Both the position numbers and the translations under genes were made by a program. DNA of 36,987 nucleotides from the NCBI GenBank assembly GCA_038229875.1, contig JBBROA010000028.1:1-36987 (forward strand), read 5' to 3'. The stretch's first letter is position 1, and every line of letters starts with the position of its first letter. Shown piece after piece: positions 1 to 8,683 of this stretch. Origin of the DNA: JALYUA01 sp038229875. Lineage in GTDB: Bacteria > Acidobacteriota > Thermoanaerobaculia > UBA5066 > Gp7-AA6. The notes under the pieces were generated by a model that did not search any database, was not told the origin of the DNA, and saw only the letters and a program-made list of their open reading frames with translations.

Positions 1-38
1 CTCACCCCTCACCCCTCACCAAAGCTAGACTCCCCCCC

Positions 39-284
39 ATGCGGATCCGCCTTCTTTACTTCGCCACCTTCAAGGACGTCGCGGGGCGTGACTCGGAGGA
101 GCGCCAGGTCGCGGGCGGGGCGAAAGTCTCGGATCTGTGGCGCGATCTCACGAGGGAAATGCCCGGGCTGCTCAAGACCGGTTCGATGCCCCCCGCCGCC
201 GTCAACCGCGAGTACACGGGTCCCGAGACCGTGCTCGCGGACGGAGACGAGGTCGCCTTCCTGCCGCCTGTCGCCGGCGGCTGA
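39..284 (+). CDS. moaD: Molybdopterin synthase small subunit MoaD
   Basis: An 81-residue beta-grasp, ubiquitin-like protein that carries the thiocarboxylate sulfur used by molybdopterin synthase to convert cyclic pyranopterin monophosphate into molybdopterin in the cytoplasm. It starts with the typical MRIRLLYFATFKD strand and ends in Gly-Gly (PPVAGG), the C-terminus that is adenylated and thiocarboxylated. Length is normal for the family. The stop lies only 12 bp before moaE, so the two subunits are probably co-transcribed. The 38 bp upstream contain a short CTCACCC tandem repeat; anything further upstream is outside the window. Confidence 0.93.
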   Translation: MRIRLLYFATFKDVAGRDSEERQVAGGAKVSDLWRDLTREMPGLLKTGSMPPAAVNREYTGPETVLADGDEVAFLPPVAGG

Positions 285-296
285 GCCGTCGCGTCG

Positions 297-719
297 ATGT
301 ACCTGACGGACGCGCCGATAGACTTCGCCGCGCTTCTCGCCGCCGCCCGGCCGGCCGACGGAGGCGTGTGCACGTTCCTCGGTGTGGTGCGCAACCACCA
401 CCTGGGGCTGCCGACCGAGCGGATCGCGTACGAGGCGTACGGGCCGATGGCGGAGGCGCAGATCCGGAAAATCCTGGACGGGCTCGCGCGGGAATGGCCG
501 GACGCGCAGGTCCAGGTCCGGCATCGCGTGGGTGTGCTCGAGATCGGGGACGTGGCCGTCGCCATCGTCGCCTCCGCACCGCATCGCGCCGAGGCCTTCG
601 CCGCCTGCCGCGCCGCGATCGACCGCATCAAGGAGACGGTCCCGATCTGGAAGCGCGAGTTCCACCCCGACGGAACGTCCGACTGGGTGGACCCGACCGC
701 GGGGTCGCCGCCGGGCTAG
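297..719 (+). CDS. moaE: Molybdopterin synthase catalytic subunit MoaE
   Basis: A 140-residue large subunit of molybdopterin synthase, which takes sulfur from thiocarboxylated MoaD to build the dithiolene of molybdopterin. Family hallmarks are the FLGVVRNHH segment near residues 29-37, the central HRVGVLEIGDVAV region (about residues 76-88), and the C-terminal KETVPIWKREF motif with the catalytic lysines. It directly follows moaD and forms the expected heterotetramer partner. Length is close to the usual 140-150 residues. The cofactor made here could serve the CoxM-type molybdenum hydroxylase whose gene end lies at the opposite edge of the window, but that link is inference. Confidence 0.93.
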   Translation: MYLTDAPIDFAALLAAARPADGGVCTFLGVVRNHHLGLPTERIAYEAYGPMAEAQIRKILDGLAREWPDAQVQVRHRVGVLEIGDVAVAIVASAPHRAEAFAACRAAIDRIKETVPIWKREFHPDGTSDWVDPTAGSPPG

Positions 720-784
720 CTGCTAGTCCCGTCCTGCGGCGAGGCGGCCGCAGGCGGCCGGCGCACTCCTGATAACTTTCTCCC

Positions 785-2143
785 ATGTCCGTCGCGAAGG
801 TCATCGGCCCCGACATCGAGGAGCTGATTCGCGAGCACCCCGAGGAGCTCCCGGCCGCCCTCGCAGACCTCCACCCCGTAGACGTCGCCGAGCTTCTCGA
901 GGACCTCCCCCGCGAAAACCGCGTGCTGGTCTTCGAGATGCTGCCGCCGGAGCAGGGTGCCGCGGTGCTCTCGGAGCTCCACGGAGAGACGCTCCGCCTG
1001 ATCCTGCACGAAGCGTCTTCCCAGAAGCTCGGACCCGAGCTCGACCGCCTCCCCGCCGACGAGGTCACCTTCCTGCTCGAGCACCTGACCCAGCGGCAGC
1101 GGGAGGCGCTTCTTGCGCGGATGTCCCCACGCGACGCGGCGGAAGCCGAGCGCCTGCTCCGGTATGCGCCGCGCACCGCGGGCCGCCTCATGTCCGAAAA
1201 GTTCCCGCGCATCCGGGCGGAGTGGACCGCGGCCGAAACGCTCGAGCACCTGAAGCGGATCGACCCCGAGGTCGAGACGGTCCAGAGCCTCTACGTCGTC
1301 GACGACCACGATCACCTGATCGGATTCGTCTCGCTGCGGCGTCTGCTCCCCGCGCCGCCCTCGCGCCGGATCTCGGAGCTCATGGAAAAATCTCTGAAGA
1401 CCGTGCACCCGGACACTCCGCAGGAGGAGGTCGCGCAGCTGGTCTCGAGATACGACGTGCACGCGATCCCGGTCGTCGACGACCAGAACCGCCCGATCGG
1501 AATCGTCACGGTCGACGACGTCATCGACGTCCTGATCGAGGAGCAGACCGAAGACATGCTTCACCTGGCCGGCGCGCCCGTCTCGGGCGAGGTGGCCGAC
1601 AGCTATTTCGCGAGCAAGCCGTGGCGCAACGTGAGAGCGCGCTTCAACTGGCTGCTTCTTCTCTTCGTCACGGAGACCCTGACCGGGACCGTGCTCCGCC
1701 ACTTCGAGTCGGAGCTGGCGAAGGTCGTCGCGCTCGCGTTCTTCATTCCACTCCTGATCGGGACCGGCGGAAACTCCGGATCTCAGACCGTCACTACGAT
1801 CGTCCGCGGGCTCGCGGTCGGCGACATCCGCCTTCGCGATTTCTGGCGCGTCGTCGCGCGCGAGGCGGCGAGCGGGTTCGCGCTCGGCGTTCTGCTCGGG
1901 ATCGCGGGCTTCGGACGCGCCCTGCTCTGGAACTCGAGCAACATGCCGCTCGCGATCACCGTCGGCGTCAGCATCCTCGTGATCATCACGTGGGCGAACA
2001 CGGTCGGCGCCACGATCCCCATGCTGGCGACCCTCTGCAAGATCGACCCGACGATCATGTCCGCGCCCCTGATCGCCACACTGGTGGATGCGACGGGGTT
2101 GTTCATCTATTTCATCATCGCGAGGTCGATACTGGGCTTGTAG
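785..2143 (+). CDS. mgtE: Magnesium transporter MgtE
   Basis: A 452-residue Mg2+ channel of the inner membrane. It has the full MgtE layout: an alpha-helical N domain (about residues 1-130), two CBS domains (about 137-190 and 200-255) that sense cytoplasmic Mg2+, a connecting helix, and a five-helix membrane domain from about residue 285. The pore signature GTGGNSGSQ is at residues 326-334, and the last helices hold the conserved DPTIMSAPLIATLVDATG segment. Start ATG at 785 gives full family length. No riboswitch-sized leader is present (65 bp upstream), so control by an M-box is not suggested. A hairpin-forming inverted repeat follows the stop. Confidence 0.96.
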   Translation: MSVAKVIGPDIEELIREHPEELPAALADLHPVDVAELLEDLPRENRVLVFEMLPPEQGAAVLSELHGETLRLILHEASSQKLGPELDRLPADEVTFLLEHLTQRQREALLARMSPRDAAEAERLLRYAPRTAGRLMSEKFPRIRAEWTAAETLEHLKRIDPEVETVQSLYVVDDHDHLIGFVSLRRLLPAPPSRRISELMEKSLKTVHPDTPQEEVAQLVSRYDVHAIPVVDDQNRPIGIVTVDDVIDVLIEEQTEDMLHLAGAPVSGEVADSYFASKPWRNVRARFNWLLLLFVTETLTGTVLRHFESELAKVVALAFFIPLLIGTGGNSGSQTVTTIVRGLAVGDIRLRDFWRVVAREAASGFALGVLLGIAGFGRALLWNSSNMPLAITVGVSILVIITWANTVGATIPMLATLCKIDPTIMSAPLIATLVDATGLFIYFIIARSILGL

Positions 2144-2200
2144 GCGCTGGGCGACGGGCGGCGCCTGGACCACCCGTGATTCCGGCATCGCCCAACGCCT
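2142..2200 (+). terminator. Inverted repeat just after mgtE, possible terminator hairpin
   Basis: AGGCGCTGGGCGA (2142-2154) pairs with TCGCCCAACGCCT (2188-2200) with one G/T-type mismatch, and the arm begins inside the mgtE stop codon. No T tract follows, so a canonical intrinsic terminator is not supported; it may be a Rho-assisted or 3'-end-stabilising hairpin. Confidence 0.4.
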
Positions 2201-2267
2201 CCGCCCAACCCCCCGCGCCCTCCGTTTGATATCCTCCCCCGTTCGACGATTCGTCGAGGAGGAACCC

Positions 2268-3104
2268 ATGAGCACCCCTGCGAAGACCCGCGACTGGACG
2301 AGTGCCGAGCTGGACCATACCGTCGTGAATTACCGCGCCGAAGGCGGGATCGCCGTCATCGAGATGGACGATCCGCCGGCGAACACCTACACATACGCGA
2401 TGAACCGCCAGCTCGACGAGGCGATCCTGCGGGCGCGCTTCGACGACGAGGTCCACGTCATCCTGCTGCGAGGCAAGGGCGACCGTTTCTTCTCCGCCGG
2501 CGCGAACATCGGGATGCTGAATGCCGTCAGCCCGGGCTTCAAGTACTTCTTCTGTCTCCACGCCAACGAGATGCTTCTCCGGCTCGAGCACACGCCGAAG
2601 CTCGTGATCGCGGCGCTGAACGGCCACACGGTCGGGGGCGGGCTCGAGATCGCGATGGCCGCGGACCTGCGGATCGCCCGCAAGGACGCCGGCAAAATCG
2701 GCCTTCCGGAAGTCACGCTCGGCGTCCTCCCGGGAACGGGCGGCACGGCGCGGCTCTCCAAGATGGTCGGAAAGTCGAAAGCCATCGAGCTCATGATCAC
2801 GGGAAACACGTTCTCCTTCGAGGAGGCGCTCGACCTCGGCATCGTCAACCAGGTCATCGAGGCGAGCCCGGAAGACTGGTGGGAGCAAGTCATGGACTAC
2901 GCCCGCCAGTTCGTGCCGCCGAACAAGGCGTCCAAGGCCGTCGGCCGGATCAAGCGGGCGGTTCAGAGCGGTTGGGATCTTCCTCTCGAGTCCGCGCTCG
3001 CGCTCGAACGCGAGAACCAGCAGCTGCTCTTCCAGAGCGACGACGCCAAGGAAGGCATAGCGGCGAACCAGGAGAAGCGGGTCCCGAAGTTCAAAGCAAA
3101 GTAA
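2268..3104 (+). CDS. Enoyl-CoA hydratase/isomerase (crotonase) family protein
   Basis: A 278-residue crotonase-fold protein, probably a fatty-acyl-CoA oxidation hydratase or isomerase. The first oxyanion-hole element is FFSAGANIGML and the second is NGHTVGGGLEIAMAADLRIA; the GLPEVTLGVLPGTGG segment carries the family glutamate position. The start at ATG 2268 is chosen because a strong GAGGAGG ribosome site sits just upstream, and the reading frame upstream of it has no family similarity. The aldehyde dehydrogenase follows 72 bp later on the same strand. The residue NTYTYAM near the N-terminus resembles crotonases of uncertain substrate, so the exact reaction is not assigned. Confidence 0.9.
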   Translation: MSTPAKTRDWTSAELDHTVVNYRAEGGIAVIEMDDPPANTYTYAMNRQLDEAILRARFDDEVHVILLRGKGDRFFSAGANIGMLNAVSPGFKYFFCLHANEMLLRLEHTPKLVIAALNGHTVGGGLEIAMAADLRIARKDAGKIGLPEVTLGVLPGTGGTARLSKMVGKSKAIELMITGNTFSFEEALDLGIVNQVIEASPEDWWEQVMDYARQFVPPNKASKAVGRIKRAVQSGWDLPLESALALERENQQLLFQSDDAKEGIAANQEKRVPKFKAK

Positions 3105-3134
3105 ATCCGGATCTCAGTCGTCGCTGCTCTGGGT

Positions 3135-3160
3135 GAGAGCTGACAGCTGACAGCTGAGAG
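3135..3160. repeat. Short tandem AGCTGAC repeat in intergenic spacer
   Basis: GAGAGCTGACAGCTGACAGC and continuation: three 7-bp AGCTGAC-like units between the crotonase and aldehyde dehydrogenase genes. A related array in the opposite sense lies at 26931-26965. Confidence 0.7.
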
Positions 3161-3176
3161 CCAGGCGGGAGCACCC

Positions 3177-4640
3177 ATGTCCGTCGCGACCGAATCGAAT
3201 CTGAAGACCGGCCTGTTCATTGACGGGGAGTTCCGGCCTTCCGCGTCGGGGAAGACCTTCGAAACGACCAATCCGGCCACGGGCGAAACGCTCGCGCAGA
3301 TCTCGGAGGCCGGTCTCGAGGACCTCGACCGCGCGGTCGCGTCCGCCCGCAAGGCGTTCGAGGGCGGCCCCTGGGCCGCGATGAAGCCGAGACAGCGCGG
3401 ACGAATCCTTCTGCGCGCCGCGGACCTCCTCGCATCCCGCGCCGACGCGTTCGGCAGGGTTGAGACCCTCGACAACGGAAAGCCGATCTTCGAATCCGCG
3501 AAGATCGACGTCCCCGCCGCCGCCGAATGCCTCTCGTACTTCGGAGAGTCCGCCGACAAGCTCTACGGCGACACGTTCCCCTCACGGAATGACGCCCTCC
3601 TGATGACGCTGCGGGAGCCGATCGGCGTCGTCGGCGCGATCACACCGTGGAACTTTCCGCTACTGCAGGCGATGTGGAAGATCGCGCCGGCGCTCGCGCT
3701 CGGAAACACAGTCGTCCTGAAACCGGCATCGGTGACGCCGCTGACGGCGCTCCTCTTTGCGGAGCTCCTCACGGAGGCGGGCCTGCCCCCGGGGGCGTTC
3801 AACGTCGTTCCGGGCCCGGGCGCGACGGTGGGCGCGGCGATGGCCGAGCACCCGGGAATCGACAAGATCTCGTTCACCGGCGAGACCGAAACGGGGAAGT
3901 CCATCCTCCGCGCCGCGGCCGGCACGCTGAAGCGCGTGTCGATGGAGCTCGGCGGGAAGTCTCCGAACGTGGTCTTTGCGGACGCGGATCTCGACGCGGC
4001 CGCCCGGGGCGCCATCAACGCGATCTTCTACGGCAAGGGCGAGCTCTGCTCCGCGGGCTCGCGGCTCTTAGTCGAAGAGTCTGTGCACGATGCGCTGATG
4101 GAGAAGGTGGCCGAACGCGCCCGGAAGATGACTCCGACCGATCCGCTCGACCCGAAGACCCGCCTCGGTTCGCTCGTCTCCGAAAAGCAGCGCGACAGTG
4201 TCGCCCGCTACGTGGAGAAGGGGACGGCCGAGGGAGCGAAGCTCGTCGCGGGCGGCAACCGAGCCTCCGTCGGGGGAAAGGGCGCCTTCTTCGAGGCGAC
4301 CGTGTTCGATAACGTCACGCCCGACATGACGATCGCCCGCGAGGAGATCTTCGGCCCGGTCCTGGCGACTCTGACGTTCAAGGACGAGGCGGACGCGGTC
4401 GCAGTCGGCAACAGCACGATTTACGGGCTCGCCGCAGCCGTCTGGTCGCGCGACATCAAGAAGGCGATCCGCACCGCGAAGTCGCTCAAGGCCGGTACGG
4501 TCTGGATCAATACATACAACTTCTACGACCCGGGTCTTCCCTTCGGAGGCTACAAACAGTCAGGCTTCGGACGCGAGCGCGGTCACTACGCGCTGGAGGC
4601 GTATACCGAGGTGAAGAGCGTCTGGGTGGATCTGACGTAG
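3177..4640 (+). CDS. NAD(P)-dependent aldehyde dehydrogenase
   Basis: A 487-residue member of the aldehyde dehydrogenase superfamily, oxidising an aldehyde to the acid in the cytoplasm. Visible motifs: ITPWNFPLLQ near residue 155 (cofactor site), FTGETETGKSI (Rossmann loop, about 233-243), the general-base glutamate in MELGGKSPN (E257), and the nucleophile in GELCSAGSR (C291). The C-terminal LPFGGYKQSGFGRE segment is also typical. Length is standard. The substrate cannot be read from the sequence; overall style resembles betaine-, phenylacetaldehyde- or general medium-chain aldehyde dehydrogenases. It probably shares a transcription unit with the crotonase upstream. Confidence 0.95.
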   Translation: MSVATESNLKTGLFIDGEFRPSASGKTFETTNPATGETLAQISEAGLEDLDRAVASARKAFEGGPWAAMKPRQRGRILLRAADLLASRADAFGRVETLDNGKPIFESAKIDVPAAAECLSYFGESADKLYGDTFPSRNDALLMTLREPIGVVGAITPWNFPLLQAMWKIAPALALGNTVVLKPASVTPLTALLFAELLTEAGLPPGAFNVVPGPGATVGAAMAEHPGIDKISFTGETETGKSILRAAAGTLKRVSMELGGKSPNVVFADADLDAAARGAINAIFYGKGELCSAGSRLLVEESVHDALMEKVAERARKMTPTDPLDPKTRLGSLVSEKQRDSVARYVEKGTAEGAKLVAGGNRASVGGKGAFFEATVFDNVTPDMTIAREEIFGPVLATLTFKDEADAVAVGNSTIYGLAAAVWSRDIKKAIRTAKSLKAGTVWINTYNFYDPGLPFGGYKQSGFGRERGHYALEAYTEVKSVWVDLT

Positions 4641-4645
4641 CAGGG

Positions 4646-4664
4646 TTGAGCGTTCAGCGTTCAA
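4646..4664. repeat. Short GCGTTCA tandem repeat
   Basis: TTGAGCGTTCAGCGTTCAA: a 7-8 bp unit repeated about twice directly after the aldehyde dehydrogenase stop. It belongs with the other intergenic short-period repeats of this window. Confidence 0.55.
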
Positions 4665-4731
4665 GATACCCGTCCGATCCCTCCTTACCTCCATCTGCCC
4701 TTCCCCACCCTTTGCGGCATATCCTCCAGAA

Positions 4732-6699
<1,968 letters not shown>

Positions 6700-6776
6700 G
6701 CGCCGGGCGCCGCCGCGGGCGAGGAGCGCTGGACAAAAGAGATGAGCTCGCCCTTCGCCCTTCGCCCGCTTAACGC

Positions 6777-6802
6777 CTGACCCCTAACCCCTGACCCCTA
6801 AC
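6777..6802. repeat. CCCCTAAC/CCCCTGAC short tandem repeat
   Basis: CTGACCCCTAACCCCTGACC and continuation form three 8-9 bp units immediately before the SDR gene; a related CTCACCC array starts the window (1-20). A CGCCCTT doublet lies at about 6750-6766. Confidence 0.65.
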
Positions 6803-6815
6803 GACCGGAGTTCCC

Positions 6816-7673
6816 ATGTTCGATTCGAGCACTCTTGCCGGACGTTCGATCCTCGTCACCGGGGGAGGGAGCGGGCTCGGCCTCGCGATGGCGTCGGCCT
6901 TTGCCTCGTGCGGCGCGAATGTCACGATCGCCGGACGCCGCGCGGACCGGCTCGCGGGAGCGGTGGAGGAAATTCGCTCGGCATCGCGCGAAGGCGCGGA
7001 AGTCGAGACCTTCGCGGCGGACGTGCGCGAGCCCGACCAGGTGAAAGCGCTCGTCGCGCGCGCCGTGGAGCGCTTCGGAAAAGTGGACGGGCTCGTCAAC
7101 AACGCCGCGGGCAACTTTCTCGTCCCGGCGGAGGACCTCACGCCGAACGGGTTCGACGCCGTGGTGCGGACCGTGCTCTACGGCTCCGTGCATTGCTCTC
7201 TCGAAGTCGGCCGTCACCTCCTCGATCGGAAGGCTCCCGGCGCGATCCTCTCGATCGTGACGACCTACGCGTGGACGGGGACGGCATTCGCCCTGCCCTC
7301 GGCGTGCGCGAAGGCCGGCGTTCTCGCGATGACGCGTTCGCTAGCGGTCGAATGGGGCCACGCCGGGATCCGCGTGAATGCGATCGCACCCGGCCCGATC
7401 CCCACGGAAGGCGCGTTTTCCCGACTCATGGCGAGCCCCGAGGCGGAAAAGAACGCGCTGTCGCGGATCCCGCTCGGCCGCTTCGGCCGCAAGGAAGAGA
7501 TCGCCAACCTGGCCGTTTTCCTGATGTCGGACCTCTGTCCTTACCAGACCGGCGATTGCGTCACGATGGACGGCGGCGAATGGATCGCGGGCGCGGGCGA
7601 ATTCTCCGACTACCGCAAGGTCCCGCGCGAGGCGTTCAAAGCCGCTCTGGCCGCGATGCGCCTTAAAAAATAG
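6816..7673 (+). CDS. SDR-family oxidoreductase, 2,4-dienoyl-CoA reductase-like
   Basis: A 285-residue short-chain dehydrogenase. The NADP-binding glycine motif is GGGSGLGLAMA near residue 17, and the structural motif VNNAAGNF is present. The usual YxxxK is replaced by SACAK within ALPSACAKAGVLAMTRSLAVEWG, which is characteristic of the 2,4-dienoyl-CoA reductase branch rather than of ordinary alcohol dehydrogenases. Such enzymes reduce unsaturated acyl-CoA intermediates during oxidation of unsaturated fatty acids, which fits the crotonases and thiolase in this window. The start ATG at 6816 is preceded by CCGGAG. The C-terminal extension after TGDCVTMDGGEW is about 30 residues, also seen in this subgroup. 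Confidence 0.9.
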   Translation: MFDSSTLAGRSILVTGGGSGLGLAMASAFASCGANVTIAGRRADRLAGAVEEIRSASREGAEVETFAADVREPDQVKALVARAVERFGKVDGLVNNAAGNFLVPAEDLTPNGFDAVVRTVLYGSVHCSLEVGRHLLDRKAPGAILSIVTTYAWTGTAFALPSACAKAGVLAMTRSLAVEWGHAGIRVNAIAPGPIPTEGAFSRLMASPEAEKNALSRIPLGRFGRKEEIANLAVFLMSDLCPYQTGDCVTMDGGEWIAGAGEFSDYRKVPREAFKAALAAMRLKK

Positions 7674-7832
7674 TCCCCGTCATGGGGCCCGGGCGCATTC
7701 CGGCGTTACGTTTCGATAGAGTCAACCAAATTTCTCGCCTCGGAAAATAACGAGCCTCAGTCGCGGACGGTATGGCCGGCCGGGACGGGCTCATCTGCGG
7801 CGACGTGGGTGACGTTCACCCCAGGAGGCATC

Positions 7833-8270
7833 ATGAAACGCTGGATATCTCTCACCCCCGTCATCTTCGCTCTCGTTTTCTTCAGCGCGTCGTCCGCTCA
7901 GCCGCAGGCGGCCAGAACGGACACGAAGTCGATGGCGCGCGCCCGCGTCTCCCTCTATCGCGTCGCGCCGGGCAAGCACCTCGAGTTTCTGAAGTGGCTC
8001 GCCGACGCGGACGCCATGGACAAGGAAGCCGGCGTGCCGTCCTCCCAGGTCTACGCCCACACCGACGGCGACGCCTGGGATTACATGGGAATCGCTCCCG
8101 ACCTGACCCCGGAGCAGCAGAAAAAGGTCGACGAGGTCGCGAAGAAGCACGGCCGCAAAATCGGCTTTGCATCGGGTCTCGAATTCCGCGCCCTGGTCTC
8201 CTGGCATACCGACACCTTCGTCAACGGCCCGGTGACAGCGGCGGAACTGATCGCGGCCGCGGGCAAGTAG
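7833..8270 (+). CDS. Small secreted protein, possible dimeric alpha/beta-barrel domain
   Basis: A 145-residue protein with a signal peptide (MKRWISLTPVIFALVFFSAS, cleavage near residues 22-25). The ATG at 7833 is chosen because a perfect AGGAGG lies 5-10 bp upstream. The mature part begins with RARVSLYRVAPGKHLEFLKW, which resembles the first strand and helix of antibiotic-biosynthesis-monooxygenase or NIPSNAP-like ferredoxin folds, but I do not recognise a specific family and assign no activity. An intrinsic terminator follows 14 bp after the stop, so this looks like the end of a transcription unit or a single gene. Confidence 0.75.
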   Translation: MKRWISLTPVIFALVFFSASSAQPQAARTDTKSMARARVSLYRVAPGKHLEFLKWLADADAMDKEAGVPSSQVYAHTDGDAWDYMGIAPDLTPEQQKKVDEVAKKHGRKIGFASGLEFRALVSWHTDTFVNGPVTAAELIAAAGK

Positions 8271-8283
8271 ACACAGACTCGGC

Positions 8284-8319
8284 CTCGCGCGCGCGGTCGT
8301 CGCGCGCGCGAGATGTTTT
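8284..8319 (+). terminator. Intrinsic terminator
   Basis: CTCGCGCGCGCG (8284-8295) pairs perfectly with CGCGCGCGCGAG (8301-8312) across a 5-nt loop and is followed by ATGTTTT. It closes the small secreted-protein gene. Confidence 0.85.
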
Positions 8320-8378
8320 CCCCGGAGATGCGGAAGCAGCTATCGCATCTCTCCCAGGTTCGATGTCAGGCCTTCAGT

Positions 8379-8434
8379 CCTGCCCCCCACCCCGGCCCTC
8401 TCCCCCGACTCGCGAGGAGAGGAAGCGGAGCTGC
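8379..8434 (+). repeat. Dispersed palindromic repeat (GGCCCTCTCCCC type), copy 1
   Basis: Core GGCCCTCTCCCC followed by GGAGAGG can fold on itself, and the block ends in GCGGAGCTGC. The same order in reverse orientation occurs at 29620-29673, with small indels between them. Confidence 0.65.
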
Positions 8435-8512
8435 GCTCGTATCGAGATGTTGGCTCATGCATTAGAGATGTGCCTTCCCCTTATTGCTGCGCTTTTGTCG
8501 AGATCATGACTA

Positions 8513-8683
8513 AGCTCGCCCCGAGAGGAGTCTCCCGACCAGAGGGAGGGAGGAGCCTCTCGGGGCGGGAGCCGTAGCGAACGGAGGGACGAGGCGAGCG
8601 GTCGAGCCGACAGGCGAGCCGTTCGCCGGTGCCGTTCGCCCAGAGGCGAACGGCACGTCCCGGAGTGAGCGGAGGCGACGTTA
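8513..8683 (-). repeat. Structured 3'-end repeat, copy A (ends at the kgd stop codon)
   Basis: Almost identical to 32183-32340: the first 46 bp match exactly. Three hairpins can be drawn: H1 8518-8528 with 8556-8566 (11 bp), H2 8593-8601 with 8619-8627 (9 bp, one G-T pair) and H3 8629-8640 with 8645-8656 (12 bp, perfect). In the transcript direction the element starts exactly with the TAA stop of kgd. No U tract is visible, so it is not a standard intrinsic terminator. Confidence 0.85.

Larger units (their letters stand above)
8271..8680. other. 410-bp non-coding spacer with terminator and two repeat types
   Basis: No gene is supported here. From left to right it contains the intrinsic terminator, a dispersed GGCCCTCTCCCC palindromic repeat (8379-8434), about 75 bp with nothing recognised, then the structured repeat that reaches the kgd stop codon. 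Confidence 0.7.

Noticed and set aside
720..784. Mg2+ riboswitch before mgtE
   Set aside because: The 65-bp gap is too short for an M-box or ykoK leader and shows no matching helices.
716..2275. 519-codon minus-strand frame
   Set aside because: Antisense shadow of mgtE; Arg/Asp-rich translation with no domain.
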